From Melieria omissa (taxonomy: Eukaryota; Arthropoda; Insecta; Diptera; Ulidiidae): 64,000 bases of DNA. Location of the stretch: assembly GCA_963971225.1 (NCBI GenBank), contig OZ020268.1:61441900-61505899 (forward strand), read 5' to 3'. The translations under genes were made by a program, and so were the position numbers. Position 1 is the first letter of the stretch. Each line of letters opens with the position of its first letter. Shown here one piece after another: positions 22,899 through 35,937 of this stretch. A model generated the notes under the pieces. That model worked only from the letters and a program-made list of their open reading frames with translations. It ran no database searches and was not told the DNA's origin.

Positions 22899-23460
22899 GG
22901 AAATTTTGGGGGGCTCCAAAACCAACTTAGAGCTATGGTCTCTTGAGCAAAATTTCTCAGAATCACCTATAGATTACGTTTTTGCTATACGCTTCAGCAA
23001 AAAAAAATTAAACCGCCCTAGGGGTCATATAACTTACCTGCCTACCAGTTGGGGCACATTCGTACGCGCTCAAACGTGCCCCATCTAGTTCTGTCCGAAA
23101 GTACCCCACTAACTAAATAACAACAAAATATAACCTCTTTTAATAATAATAGGAAAACGTCATAAATTAAGTATTGAAAACGTATCTTAAGTATATTTTG
23201 CTACTTTCTGATATAATACTCTACACGAAAACTTATTTTATCTACGGTAACAATAGACAAAAAATTACTTACCGAGCGCGAAAACACGTTCGTGCCTGTC
23301 ACTTCACTCTCACCGGTGCGAATGGCGCGATACTACGTTGACGTAAAGTTGGTACCTCGACTCCCGCACACATACAAAAGCGAGATCGTACGTTGTTTCG
23401 TTCAAATTTTATTTTGACTGTATGAATGTGCCCCGCGTACGAAGGGTAACGATCTTCCCC

Positions 23461-26400
23461 TACAATTTCTTGAGTCAACAAAATAAAAACCGCGCAGCCC
23501 CCACACGTGTTGCTTCGTTGCTGTCACAACAACGACTGATTGAAAGAATGCACCGCTGATCTATATAACCAATCAAATGCTTGTGGAACCTAAGTACGCA
23601 CAATCACTTTAATGAAAATGGCGTCCAAATTAAGCCAGAGTGACCACCTTTCACCAATTTGGTAAATAAAAAAAATATCCCACCGGCAGCATGATCGAAA
23701 TTATGGCTGTTAAATCTCGACCCGTTAACGGATTTTAATAATATTATGCCTTATTATTTAGCTAGATTCGTATGCTTTCTATAATGGTATCAATCATCCT
23801 TCTATACCCCAAGGTTCGAAAGCAAATCGATTTGGAACGGTGACTTTGAAAAATTGCTACTTGGGTGCAACCACTAAAATGCTTGTCAACACCAAATGCA
23901 TAAGTGCATATTAATAATTGACCCCTTAAAATTTAGCCAGAGTCTTATGCTTTCTATATTGGTCCCTAACTTTTCATTATCCTTCAGGAGTAATGAGCAT
24001 ATCGATGCGAAAGGATAACATTGAAAAAGTGCCTGTTACAAAATACACACTTACCACTAAAGTGCTTATAGATTCCAAACGGTATGGGTTACGTTAATAA
24101 AAAAACCCCTTAAGATGTAGCTAGAGATTGCAGCTTTATCAAATTAAATCAATAATTTGATTACTGTTCGGCAATCATGAACAGATCGATGCGCAAGAGT
24201 GACATTAAATGGCTGCCTACTGCAAAATCGATAAAATGCTTGTAAAATATGATGATTCCAGGTTTATAGAAAAAATAATAACCTTAAGATCTAGCTGGAG
24301 TTTTGAGCTTTCATAAATGGGGTCAATCTTCATGTTTTTCATACAACAATTTCCTGAGACAACAAAACAAAAATCCGCGCAGCCCCCACACGTGTTGCTT
24401 CGTTGCTGTCACAACAAAGACTGATTGAAAGAATGCACCTCACATCTATATAACCAATCAAATGCTTGTGGTACCTAAGTACGCACAATCACTTTAATCA
24501 AAATTAAGCCAGAGTGACCACCTTTCACCAATTTGGTAAATACAAAAAATATCACACCGGCAGCATGATTGAAATTATGGCTGTTAAATCTCGACCCGTT
24601 AACGGATTTTAATAATATTATGCCTTATTTTTTAGCTAGACTCGTATGCTTTCTATAATGGTATCAACCATCCTTCTATACCCCAAGGTTCGAAAGCAAA
24701 TGGATTTGGAACGGTGACTTTCAAAAAATTGGTTCTTGGGTGCAACCACTAAAATGCTTGTCAACACCAAATGCATAAGTGCATATTAATAATTGACCCC
24801 TTAAAATTTAGCCAGAGTCTTCTGCTTTCTATATTGGTCCCTAACTTTTCATTATCCTTCAGGAGTAATGAGCATATCGATGCGCAACGATAACATTGAA
24901 AAACTGCCTATTACAAAATACACACTCACCACTAAAGTGCTTATAGATTCCAAACGGTATGGGTTACGTTATTAAAAAAAACCCCTTAAGATGTAGCTAC
25001 AGATTGCAGCTTTATCAAATTAAATCAATAATTTGATTACTGTTCGGCAATCATGAACAGATCGATGCGCAAGAGTGACATTAAATGGCTGCCTACTGCA
25101 AAATCGATAAAATGCTTGTAAAATATGATGATTCTAGGTTTATAGAAAAAATAATAACCTTAAAACATAGCTGGAGTTTTGAGCTTTCATAAATGGGGTC
25201 AATCTTCTCGCTATATCAAATAATGCAGGAGAATTTCGTTGTGGAAAAGTGATATCGACCACATGATACATCTATGTCAGGGGTGCCCAAAATATTTTTA
25301 TGGAAAAGCAAAAACCAATACATGTAAAGTTGCCCAAAAAAATGCAATCAAATTATTTAATTACTTGAATTAGTTGAAAGCACATTGTGCATTTCGCTTG
25401 ACCCTTAAAGTTATAAGTGAAAAAAATATTTGTCATTGCCGAAAGGCCAACCAATCGCCAAAACAAAAACTACAACAACAAAAGCATATAATTTTTTTTC
25501 ATACATACAATTTCTTGAGGCAACAAAACAAAAATCCGCGCAGCCCCCACACGTGTTGCTTCGTTGCTGTCACAACAAAGACTGATTGAAAGAATGCACC
25601 TCACATCTATATAACCAATCAAATGCTTGTGGTACCTAAGTACGCACAATCACTTTAATCAAAATTAAGCCAGAGTGACCACCTTTCACCAATTTGGTAA
25701 ATACAAAAAATATCACACCGGCAGCATGATTGAAATTATGGCTGTTAAATCTCGCCCCGTTAACTGATTTTAATAATATTATGCCTTATTTTTTAGCTAG
25801 ACTCGTATGCTTTCTATAATGGTATCAATCATCCTTCTATACCCCAAGGTTCGAAAGCAAATGGATTTGGAACGGTGACTTTCAAAAAATTGGTTCTTGG
25901 GTGCAACCACTAAGATGCTTGTCAACACCAAATGCATAAGTGCATATTAATAATTGACCCCTTAAAATTTAGCCAGAGTCTTCTGCTGTCTATATTGGTC
26001 CCTAACTTTTCATTATCCTTCAGGAGTAATGAGCATATCGATGCGCAAAGATAACATTGAAAAACTGACTATTACAAAATACACACTCACCACTAAAGTG
26101 CTTATAGATTCCAAACGGTATGGGTTACGTTAATAAAAAATCCCTTAAAATGTAGCTAGAGATTGCAGCTTTATCAAATTAAATCAATAATTTGAAAACT
26201 ATTCGGCAATCATGAACAGATCGATGCGCAAGAGTGACATTAAATGACTGCCTACTGCAAAATCGATAAAATGCTTGTAAAATATGATGATTCTAGGTTT
26301 ATAGAAAAAATAATAACCTTAAAACGTAGCTGGAGTTTTGAGCTTTCATAAATGGGGTCAATCTTCTCGCTATCTCAAATAATGCAGGAGAATTTCGTTG

Positions 26401-26692
26401 TGGAAAAGTGATATCGACCACATGATACATCTATATCAGGGGTGCCCAAAATCTTCTTATGGAAAAGCAAAAACCAATACATGTAAAGTTGCCCAAAAAA
26501 ATGCAAACAAATTATATAATTAATTGAATTAGTTGAAAGGACATTGTGCATTTCGCTTGACCCTTAAAATTATAAGTGAAAAAAATATAATGTTTCCATT
26601 TGTCATTGCCGAAAGGCCAACCAATCGCCAACACAAAAAAGCATACACACAAAAACTACAACAACAAAAGCATCTAATTTTTTTTCATAGAT
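23461..26692. repeat. Satellite array, units 13-15
   Basis: Resumes at TACAATTTCTTGAGTCAAC; the GTCAAC variant marks units carrying the pogo-like insert. Unit starts are at about 23735, 24610 and 25768. Unit 13 is short (~875 bp) because a deletion joins GGGTCAATCTTC to ATGTTTTTCATAC near 24331. Units 14 and 15 share several private changes (ATCACACCGG, TCTTCTGCT), suggesting recent duplication of one from the other. Confidence 0.92.
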
Positions 26693-27181
26693 TGGGGAAG
26701 GTGGGGACCCTTCGTACGGTTTCCACATTTTATTTTTTTTATTTTTTATTTTTTCATGAATCAATCACCTGACAGCTTAAATTTATAGTCTAGCTATCTG
26801 AGATTCATATACAAAAATGACAGATGATTTCATCTGATGTTTCAACCATAATTATGATTTAAACTAAATCTGGAATATGTACGAATCTGCCCCAACAACG
26901 GGGCACCTATATACAGTGTTGGGGGTACCTTCGTACGCTGTGGGGTAGTTCCGTACGTGCGATTAAAACGACACATATAAATCAAAATTCTTTTATTAAC
27001 AATGAAATTAAACACAAAAATAAAGATTTAACTTCTATTTTTAGCTTTCTTATTCTTCTTTTTTAAATTAAAATCAGCTAAACTACGTTGCATTTGTCTT
27101 GCCCTAGCCCTTTTTTCCTGTTCTAGCTTTTCAATTGCTTTTCATTGCGTTTCTCTTCAATTATCTTTTTTTTCAGGTGTG

Positions 27182-28588
27182 TCAGTATAAATACGTGATT
27201 TTCCTGGCCGTCGTCCTTTTTTTTTTATTACTTCTTACAACAGTCGGATAGGGTTGAATTGCTTCTGGTGTCAAAACTGTCTTCAAAGGAGCTACTATTT
27301 GATGGATTGGTGAATTATTCAAAGCATCTGGTTCACAAGCATCTAAATTAAACGTTTGTAGTTCATCATCATAAGTTATCAATAGTGAGTTAATAGTTTG
27401 TTTTGTAGATTCTCGCGGAACCTCCAAGAAATCCTGTGTTCCAGAAGTAGAGGGTTGGCAGATATCCGAGACACTTGGCTGCGGAGTAGTTGCTGACAAA
27501 TCTTCAACGACGTTTTGAGTAAGAGGCACATGTTCTAAGTTACCGGATACACCTCAGTTGGAGCAAAATTTTCGTAACTAAAGGCTAATTCATTAAGAGG
27601 CCATATTCCGGGTTTATTGAACCCGCTTCTGATATTTTTTGCCGTGAATGAGTCGAAAAATGCAATATTCGCAAGCTTTGGAATATTGTAAATTGTCAAT
27701 GTTTTGCCTGGGTTCATTGTATGCCAATTATTGAAAGCAATTTTCAACTTTGATTTAAATGGTCCAAACACTCCCACATCAAGTGGTTGTAGGCGGTGAG
27801 ATGTATGTGGTGGAAAAGATAGGTAAATTATGCAATTTTCTTTGGCGTAGTGGATGGCTTCGAGAGAATCATGGCTTTCATGATTGTCACACAACAATAA
27901 CATGGGGTTATCTTTTGTGCAGAGTGTGTGCTTCTGGATATGTTTTACAACCGAGACGAATATATCGCTATTTATCCAGCCACTTTTATTTGCAGCGCCG
28001 AGACTTCCTTCAGGTGCTCCTTCGAGAAAATGATCTTTATAATGAACGCGTGGAAACACGAAAAGTGGAGGAATGGTATTTCCACTGGCAGATATAATGC
28101 CACCAAAAGTTACGAGCTCGCCTCTTTCAGCTGATACAATTTGTCCGACTTGTTTTTGTTAAACGCAAAAGATCTGGCAGCGCTTGTGTTTTCGGGTTTG
28201 CGTAAACTGAGTTCCGGGTTTCTTCTGCGAAAACCATACAGCCATTCTTTCCCAGCCATCTTATTTTCTTCCCACTTTGCTGGATATTTCAAACTCAAAG
28301 ATTTGGCATACTCATATGCTAGCTTTCTTGCTTGAATCGTCGTAAGTCCATAATGCATCTTACAACATTTGATAATATAATCATTTAGCAGTTTTTCTTC
28401 TTCCATAGAAAAGACTTGGAAACTTGTATATTTAGAGTCAAATATACGGTTGCTTGACCCTTCAGCATCATTGCTATTCTATTTTTTTTTCCTCGGCTTT
28501 CTAATGTTGACAATTTCAAATTGTACTTGTCCGCAGCTTTTCTATATGACAATACTCCTTGCATAACATCAAAATAGATATTTTTCAA
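27182..28588 (-). pseudogene. pogo/Tigger-like transposase (copy 2), least damaged copy
   Basis: Begins MKNIYFDVMQGVLSYRKAAD, the psq-type helix-turn-helix. After a frameshift, the CENP-B-type domain (28406-28110) follows, then the DDE core (28059-27535), which is open through THSRLQ-equivalent SHRLQPLDVGVFGPF, a glutamine where the other three full copies have a stop. It still lacks the first catalytic Asp because of the shared internal deletion, and shifts frame again before the EHVPLTQNVVED tail. It is therefore inactive, but its core is closest to the ancestral sequence. Confidence 0.9.
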
Positions 28589-29185
28589 TATACATAGAAT
28601 AATTTAATTAAATTCGTCATAAAATCGGATAGAGTTATAGTAGATTTCTCAATCTGGGCTTGTTTGAAAGGTATTTTTATATGGTATTTTTATATGTCGT
28701 GACCAAAGTTGGCAGCAGTTTTGTAGTTTTGTAGCATTTTAAAATTCGCTACAAATTGGGCCACTCATACGCCACGTCGGCCCGCTTAATATTTGCAACG
28801 CATTTAACTGCGTCCTTGTGTAAGTCATTGCATATGCTAAAAATTGTTGATACAGATTCTGAAAGGTGATAAAAATACATTTCAAACAAGCCCAGACTGA
28901 GAAATCTACTATAACTCTATCCGATTTTTTGACGAATTTAATTAAATTATTCTATGTATATTGAAAAATATCTATTTTGAAATTTTGGGGGGCTCCAAAA
29001 CCAACTTAGAGCTATGGTCTCTTGAGCAAAATTTCTCAGAATCACCTGGTTGGTTGGTTGGTTCCAGTGGCGATGTTACATCCAACATGAACATCCAATT
29101 AGCGCGTTGGCGCCGTTTTGTTACCACTATTCCCGGTAGGTGCTTTATGGTATACTGATGTCTTCTAGACTCTACGATGGATATC

Positions 29186-32100
29186 CTATATCCAATCCGT
29201 GAGGTTGATGAAAGAGAGTAGCGAGTGTATGGTGCAGTTCGCTATCTCTTCGAGATTCTGGAATGTTGGTTTTCCCATCGTTTTCCATCTCCTTCTTGAC
29301 AAGGCCGGACAGGCGCAAAGATAGTGGTGGACGGTTTCTTTCTCGTTCGGGTTTTCGCAGCTGTGACAGCTGATATTGAATGGGATCCCCATTTTAGCCG
29401 CGTGCTCACCAATGGGCCAGTGACCTGTGATGACTGCAGTCAGTCTCGCCACGTCCCGGCGGCCCTTGTTTAAGAACTTCGCGGTTCTCTTCTTATCATA
29501 TGTTGGTCATAGTGATCTACTGATTTTACAGGATTCCATCCTCTGCCATCTAGTGTTGGCTTTGGCGAAGAAGTCCTTGGAGACCTCGCTCTTGATAGAG
29601 CCTAGTGGGGCGAGAACCGTCAGCGCCTCACTCTCATCAAGAGCGGAGCCTCTTCGAGCCAGTTCATCGGCCCGCTCGTTCCCGTCAATGTTATTGTGGC
29701 CCGGCACCCATATCAGGGTAACTTTGAACCGATGAGCTAGCTCTGTAAGGATCTTCTTGCATTCCACCACTAGTTTTGACGATAGGATCGACGAGTTCAG
29801 TGCCTTTATCGTGGATAGGCTGTCGGAAAGTATGGTGATGTGGCTTTTGTAGGATGTATCAACCAGTGCCATCCTGCATGCTTCCTTAATAGCAAGCACT
29901 TCCGCCTGGAAAACGCTTGCTGTGTTTGGGAGCCGGAAAGATACACTTAGCTTAAGATGTTCGGAGAAGACTCCTGCTCCTACTCCACATTCCATCTTGG
30001 AGCCGTCAGTGTAGATTGTGGTGCCTAAGTTATTTAAGATGTTTCCCCTCTTCCATTCCAGACGGGAGGGGATACGGATATCATAGTTTTTCCCAAAAGT
30101 AATGGTGGGAATTGTGTAATCCGTAGTCGTGGTCAGGCACCTTTGCCCTTGTGATAATAGACTACCGTGACCGTAAGGTCTGTCTTTCCAGCAACCTGTT
30201 TCTTTCAACCTAAGAGCGCTAAGGGTTGCGGTTTTCATGATATGCATATCAATCGGGAGCAGGTGCGTCAGCACATTCAACGCCTCTGCAGGGCAGGATC
30301 TGATTGCTCCCGTGGTTCCAGCACAAGCTGTTCTTTGTAGCCTACCGAGCTTGGTGATGTTGTAATCCCTCCTCAGGGCCTTCCACCAGACCAGAGCTCC
30401 GTATGATAGTATTGGACGTACAACCATCTTGAACATCCATAGCATTAAACTTGGTCGGAGGCCCCACCTCCTTCCGATCATTTTCCTACAGGAGTAGAGC
30501 GCAAACCCTGCTCTGTGTATTCTTTGTTCAACGTTAAGCTTCCAGTTCAGTTTAGGGTCCAGAATAACCCCGAGGTATCTGGCACTAGACGAAAGGGATA
30601 ACGTTGTGTCCTCGAGATGAGGTCGTCTAAAGGTCGGTATCTTGGTACGGTTCGTAAATAGCATCAGTTCGGTTTTGGTAGGGTTAACGCTTAGTCCACG
30701 TCCCGTGCACCAAGCGCTTAACCTATCCAGACCACCCTGAAGGATTCCTCTAATCACATCAGGGCACATCCCCGATGCCATTACAACCACGTCGTCAGCA
30801 TACGCAACCGTTTTGACCCCTCTCTGGTTGAGTTCCGTTAAAATGTTGTCCAAGGCACAAACCCACAGGATAGGCGACAGTACCCCTCCTTGTGGTGTGC
30901 CTCTGCTTACAAATTTTGTAAGGTGGGTGTTACCAAGCATCGCGCTCACCACCCTCGTTTGGAGCATTGCAGTGACCCAGGTGCGTATCTGTGCATTGAC
31001 TCCAAGATTTACCAGCGATTCCTCTATCGCCCTAGTCTCTATGTTATTAAAGGCACCTTCTATGTCCATGAAGGCTGCCAATGTATATTGTTTGTATTCC
31101 AGTGACCTTTCTACTGTTCGCACTACCTCATGGAGGGCGGTCTCCGTTGACCTACCCTTTAGGTAGGCGTGTTGGGCTTCAGAAAGCTTATGTTCTATTT
31201 CCTCGCGTATATGGAGGTCAAGTAGTCGCTCGAGTGTTTTGAGCATAAAGGATGTCAGGCTTATGGGCCGGAAATCCTTCGCCGAATCGTGGCCTCTTTT
31301 CCCAGCCTTTGGGATAAAGACGACTTTCACCCGTCTCCAGCTGACGGGGATATAGTTCCATGCTAGACAGGCCCTAAAAATTGCCTCTAGCCATGGTAAT
31401 ACCGAGTCTTGTGACACCTGAAGCATTATAGGAAGAATGCCATCTGGTCCCGGAGACTTATAGGGAGAAAAGCTTTTCACAGCCCATGTGAGCTTTTCTC
31501 TCGTTACAACGTTGTTATTATTGTTTTGTGGAAGCTGATCCGGTGGCGTACACCTGATCGAGGCTTCCTCCTTTGTGCAGCCTGGGAAATGTGTGTTCAA
31601 CAGCAGGTCTAAGGCCTCCTCGGTGCTTTCAGTCCAGGAGCCATCCGGCTTCTTTATGAACGAGGGGCAGGTGTGTTCTTTGGACAGCACCTTTCCTAGC
31701 CTTGCCGAATCCTTCGTAGTTTCAATGGCCGAGCAGAAATCCCTCCAACCCTTGTTCTTGGAATTTCTAATGGCCTTCTTATATTTTCTTAGACTACTCT
31801 TGTAGCTTTGCCAGTTACCTGTAGAATAGCTTAGGTTGAATGACCTCCGGACCTCCGATCTCAGACGTGATAGATCATCATTCCACCAAGGTGGAAACGA
31901 TTTTTTGGAATATTTGATAGGACAAGACGTTTTGAAAGCGGAAGCCATCGCATTTTCCAACTGATCGATTCTCGATTCACCAGCCGCAACTAGCTCTACC
32001 ACCGTGGTGTCGTTGGTGCTGTGATGGGGTAAAAGATACATATTAAGATGTTTTTTGGCGACTATGCACGCCCTTGCTTTACCTTCACCCCTTTTGTAGA

Positions 32101-32263
32101 AGAGGTTGTAGTCGCTCCGCCGAAGTCCTTTCACCTCCGTGCCCCGCACCCAAGGTTCCTGGACTATAGCGATGTCTACGTCCTCCTCCGATAGAAGGAC
32201 GGTAAGGTTGTCCGTTGCCAACTTTGAATGTTGGATGTTAGCCTGGACAACCTTCAACCCCAA
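29186..32263 (-). pseudogene. ORF2 polyprotein of LOA-type element (EN-RT-RNase H), damaged
   Basis: Begins 2 nt after the ORF1 stop, in the -1 frame, with no ATG (first codon TTG). The endonuclease starts normally (VVQANIQHSK; VQEPWVRG with the catalytic Glu) but jumps after TTVVELVA to linker sequence, so about 100 or more residues with the later catalytic motifs are gone in frame. RT is complete: FIPKAGK, MDIEGAFNN (~400), GTPQGGVLSP (~458), AYADDVV (~490). RNase H has IYTDGSK (~750), SDSLSTI and ERADELAR. A TGA at 29509-29507 stops it; the same frame continues to 29186 with the CHSC...HHYLCAC zinc motif. Cannot nick target DNA on its own. Confidence 0.92.
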
Positions 32264-32265
32264 GC

Positions 32266-33591
32266 CTATTGTTTCGGGGCGGTAGGATCCGGATCGTCGA
32301 GCCGTACGTCGTCCATCAACTTTTGAGCGTCCACGATCTCGTCTACATCCTCCTCTTCCGGGTTAGAGGAGCGGAAGACCTTTAGCCTCGCGTGCCGCAC
32401 GCCAAACCGAAGTTTATAATCTGCCTTTTCTAAGGCAGGAAGACTCTCTTCGCTAATTACGAGGAGGAAGGACAGACTGTTCTTTTGCGGAGCCTCCGCT
32501 TTTATAACTTGCCAGTCCGTCATTGGCACTGCCGGGTTGTGTGCCTGCAGGTAGGGTACCAGCTTACCACTGTCCAAGGGCATATTGGGCAACCAAATGC
32601 GAGCCCTGGGTCTCTTCGGGATTTCACTGGCGGGGATTAGCTTGAGCCTCAAGCCTCCTGCGATCTCTCCCATCTTGGAGATGCAGCCCTCCAGGAAATA
32701 CTTAGAGAATTGGTTCTCGCATTTAATGACCCGATACCCGCGAACAATTTCTGCCGAGTCGAAACCGGGGAGAGGCACCTTCGGGTTCGCCGCCAGGTTG
32801 CTCATCACGTGGTCCATGACCATCTGTGTCAACCTGGCCTCGATCTCTCCCCATTTCTCCAAGGCTTCCTTGCCGCGGTTGGAAGTGGCATCGACCAGTG
32901 CTACCTGCAGGTGGTCCCGTGCCACGTCACTGAAAGCGCGTCTCGCCGCTGCGTCGGTTGCACCGGCAACCTTCGCCTTTTTTGTCTCGCGGTTCGAGCT
33001 GTCGTGGGCAGACCGGTCGCGTTTTGTTGCTGTCGCTTTCGGCAGGGTCGCTTGGTACGCCAAGTACTCATCGACAACCTTCTGAAACCGTACCTTGTCC
33101 TCCGCGTCTTTGGGATGAGCAGCACCAGCAGCCTCGTTTTTGCTGATCCTACCGAGGATAGCTAAGGCTCTCTGGTACTGCTTATACCTAGACGGTTCTC
33201 TAGGCTTGGCCGGTTTCTTGATGGCTTTCGCTGCCGCTGCTGATGTTGTTGGTTGCTCGGTGGAGGTAGGGGTGCTGTGGCCCACAGCACGTACTCCCAC
33301 TGAGGAAGTCAGGGTTTCCTGGCTAGATGCCAGGAGGTCGTCTTCGGAGGAAGTGCCCACCTCTCTCCTGTCCGTTAGTCGTTTGTCCATGTCCGTTTGT
33401 CGCTTGTCCGAGTCCATTATCCGTTTGTCCGTGTCCACCGTCTGTCCGTCTTCATCCGAGGCTAAATTTTTGAGTGTCGACATCATCTGTTTCGTACGGT
33501 CACCTGCCCGACCTGGCGGGCTGTGCGTGACACTGATGAGAGTGCCAGCACGGTGACCAAAGCGGGAATGGGGAAAGGGAGGGTCCGTCAC
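32266..33591 (-). CDS. ORF1 protein of LOA-type element (DUF4780-like)
   Basis: A 441-residue frame. Residues ~50-80 hold a repeated DKRxxD heptad-like block (DTDKRIMDSDKRQTDMDKR). A Ser/Thr/Ala-rich and then Lys/Arg-rich linker follows. Residues ~270-410 contain ARIWLPNMPLDSG, VPMTDWQVIKAE, LSFLLVISEESLPALE and KLRFGVRHARLKVF, which match the style of DUF4780 in ORF1 of LOA-type elements. No CCHC knuckle is visible, unlike Jockey/I Gag-like ORF1. It probably binds element RNA. The acidic C-terminus ends PTAPKQ. Intact, though expression is unknown. Confidence 0.85.
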   Translation of the reverse strand: MTDPPFPHSRFGHRAGTLISVTHSPPGRAGDRTKQMMSTLKNLASDEDGQTVDTDKRIMDSDKRQTDMDKRLTDRREVGTSSEDDLLASSQETLTSSVGVRAVGHSTPTSTEQPTTSAAAAKAIKKPAKPREPSRYKQYQRALAILGRISKNEAAGAAHPKDAEDKVRFQKVVDEYLAYQATLPKATATKRDRSAHDSSNRETKKAKVAGATDAAARRAFSDVARDHLQVALVDATSNRGKEALEKWGEIEARLTQMVMDHVMSNLAANPKVPLPGFDSAEIVRGYRVIKCENQFSKYFLEGCISKMGEIAGGLRLKLIPASEIPKRPRARIWLPNMPLDSGKLVPYLQAHNPAVPMTDWQVIKAEAPQKNSLSFLLVISEESLPALEKADYKLRFGVRHARLKVFRSSNPEEEDVDEIVDAQKLMDDVRLDDPDPTAPKQ

Positions 33592-34256
33592 GGCAGAGCC
33601 CCTTACCGCGATAAGGCCACCGTTCCTTCCTGAGGCGGCCAGGTATCAGGAAAGCTCCGTTCAAATACAACCGATATACTCCCTGGCTGCAAATCAGTCC
33701 GATGGGCACGGGTCGCATGACACCCCGGATTAGGGAGGTTCCGCCTAATCGCCTATAGATTACGTTTTTGCTATACGCTTCAGCAAAAAAAAAATTAACC
33801 CGCCCTAGGGGTCATATAACTTACCTGCCTACCAGTTGGGGCACATTCGTACGCGCTCAAACGTGCCCCATCTAGTTCTGTCCGAAAGTACCCCACTAAC
33901 TAAATAACAACAAAATATAACCTCTTTTAATAATAATAGGAACACGTCATAAACTAAGTATTGAAAACGTATCTTAAGTATATTTTGCTACTTTCTGATA
34001 TAATACTCTACACGAAAACTTATTTTATCTACGGTAACAATAGACAAAAACATTGATCAAAAAATTACTTACCGAGCGCGAAAACACGTTCGTGCCTGTC
34101 ACTTCACTCTCACCGGTGCGAATGGCGCGATACTACGTTGACGTAATGTTGGTACCTCGACTCACGCACACATACAAAAGCGAGATCGTACGTTGTTTCG
34201 TTCAAGTTTTATTTTGACTGAATGTGCCCCGCGTACGAAGGGTAACGATCTTCCCC

Positions 34257-35452
34257 TACAATTTCTTGATTCAACAAAACAAAAACCGCGCAGCCCCCAC
34301 ACGTGTTGCTTCGTTGCTGTCACAACAACGACTGATTGAAAGAATGCACCTCTGATCTATATAACCAATCAAATGCTTGTGGAACCTAAGTACGCACAAT
34401 CACTTTAATCAAAATGGCGTCAAAATTAAGCCAGAGTGACCACCTTTCACCAATTTGGTAAATAAAAAAAATATCCCACCGGCAGCATGATCGAAATTAT
34501 GGCTGTTAAATCTCGACCCGTTAACGGATTTTAATAATATTATGCCTTATTATTTAGCTAGACTCGTATGCTTTCTATAATGGTATCAATCATCCTTCTA
34601 TACCCCAAGGTTCGAAAGCAAATCGATTTGGAACGGTGACTTTGAAAAAATTGCTACTTAGGTGCAACCACTAAAATGCTTGTCAACACCAAATGCATAA
34701 GTGCATATTAAAAATTGACCCCTTAAAATTTAGCCAGAGTCTTATGCTTTCTACATTAGTCCCTAACTTTTCATTATCCTTGAGGAATAATGAGCGTATC
34801 GATGCGCAAGGATAACATTGAAAAACTGCCTATTACAAAATACACACTCACCACTAAAGTGCTTATAGATTCCAAACGGTATGGGTTACGTTCATAAAAA
34901 CCTTTTAAAATGTAGCTAGAGATTGCAGCTTTATCAAATTAAATCAATAATTTGAATACTATTCGGCAATCATGAACAGATCGATGCGCAAGAGTGACAT
35001 TAAATGGCTGCCTACTGCAAAATCGATAAAATGCTTGTAAAATTTGATGATTCTAGGTTTATAGAAAAAATAATAACCTTAAAACCTAGCTGGAGTTTTG
35101 AGCTTTCATAAATGGGGTCAATCTTCTCGCTATCTCAAATAATGCAGGAGAATTTCGTTGTGGCAAAGTGATATCGACCACATGATACATCTATATCAGG
35201 GGTGCCCAAAATCTTCTTATGGAAAAGCAAAAACCAATACATGTAAAGTTGCCCAAAAAAATGCAAACAAATTATTTAATTAATTGAATTAGTTGAAAGC
35301 GCATTGTGCATTTCGCTTGACCCTTAAAATTATAAGTGAAAAAAATATAATGTTTCCATTTGTCATTGCCGAAAGGCCAACCAATCGCCAATACAAAAAA
35401 GCATACACACAAAACCTACAACAACAAAAGCATCTAATTTTTTTTCATACAT
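34257..35452. repeat. Satellite unit 16
   Basis: Resumes at TACAATTTCTTGATTCAAC. A new unit starts at about 34529 and runs to the pogo-like copy 3 at 35453. Complete monomers 1-4 are present. This stretch is bounded on both sides by pogo-like insertions at the same unit position, so it represents one full period of the larger repeat (satellite unit plus pogo). Confidence 0.92.
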
Positions 35453-35937
35453 TGGGGAAGGTGGGGACCCTTCGTACGGTTTCCACATTTTATTTTTTTT
35501 TATTTTTTTCCATGAATCAATCACCGGACAGCTTAAATTTATAGTCTAACTATCTGAGATTCATATAAAAAAATGACAGATGATTTCATCTGATGTTTCA
35601 ACCATAATTATGATTTAAACTAAATCTGGAATATGTACGAATCTGCCCCAACAACGGGGCACCTATATACAGTGTTGGGGGTACCTTCGTACGCTGTGGG
35701 GTAGTTCCGTACGTGCGATTAAAACGACACATATAAATCAAAATTCTTTTATTAACAATGAAATTAAACACAAAAATAAAGATTTAACTTCTATTTTTAG
35801 CTTTCTTATTCTTCTTTTTTAAATTAAAATCAGCTAAACTACGTTGCATTTGTCTTGCCCTAGCCCTTTTTTCCTGTTCTAGCTTTTCAATTGCTTTTCA
35901 TTGCGTTTCTCTTCAATTATCTTTTTTTTCAGGTGTG

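Larger units (their letters stand above)
20064..23460 (-). mobile_element. pogo/Tigger-like DNA transposon, copy 1
   Basis: Inserted at TA in the satellite sequence TTTCATACA^TA^CAATTTCTTGAG. The left end is shortened (GGGGGACCCTTCGTACG); the right end is GGGTAACGATCTTCCCC followed by TA. TIRs are ~25 bp and imperfect, sharing CCCTTCGTACG. Subterminal DNA has several CGTACG/GGGTACC-like motifs and hairpins (TGCCCC AACAAC GGGGCA at about 20246; GGGGCAC...GTGCCCC near 23050-23085), probably transposase-binding sites. A 619-bp mariner derivative sits inside. Without it the length is ~2.78 kb. Confidence 0.9.
29048..33750 (-). mobile_element. LOA-type non-LTR retrotransposon (~4.7 kb)
   Basis: Inserted in pogo copy 2 within the sequence AATCACCTATAGATTACG of the other copies. 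The possible TSD is very short (CCT or an imperfect CACCT/CGCCT). The 3' end is a tetranucleotide tail, (CCAA)n on the minus strand at 29048-29065. The 5' end near 33750 is probably close to complete, since an untranslated leader of ~160 bp precedes ORF1. ORF1 has a DUF4780-like domain, and ORF2 has endonuclease, RT, RNase H and a C-terminal CCHC. That set fits the LOA/Bilbo group; the clade name is inference and Jockey or I types are possible alternatives. Confidence 0.9.
26693..34256 (-). mobile_element. pogo/Tigger-like transposon, copy 2, interrupted by a LOA-type element
   Basis: Same insertion point and TIRs as copy 1, with a fuller left end (GGGGAAGGTGGGGACCC) and TA at the right (34257-34258). 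The left flank reads CATAGATT instead of CATACATT. A non-LTR retrotransposon occupies 29048-33750. With that removed the element is ~2.86 kb. The 5' inverted repeat and all subterminal motifs are present. Confidence 0.9.
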
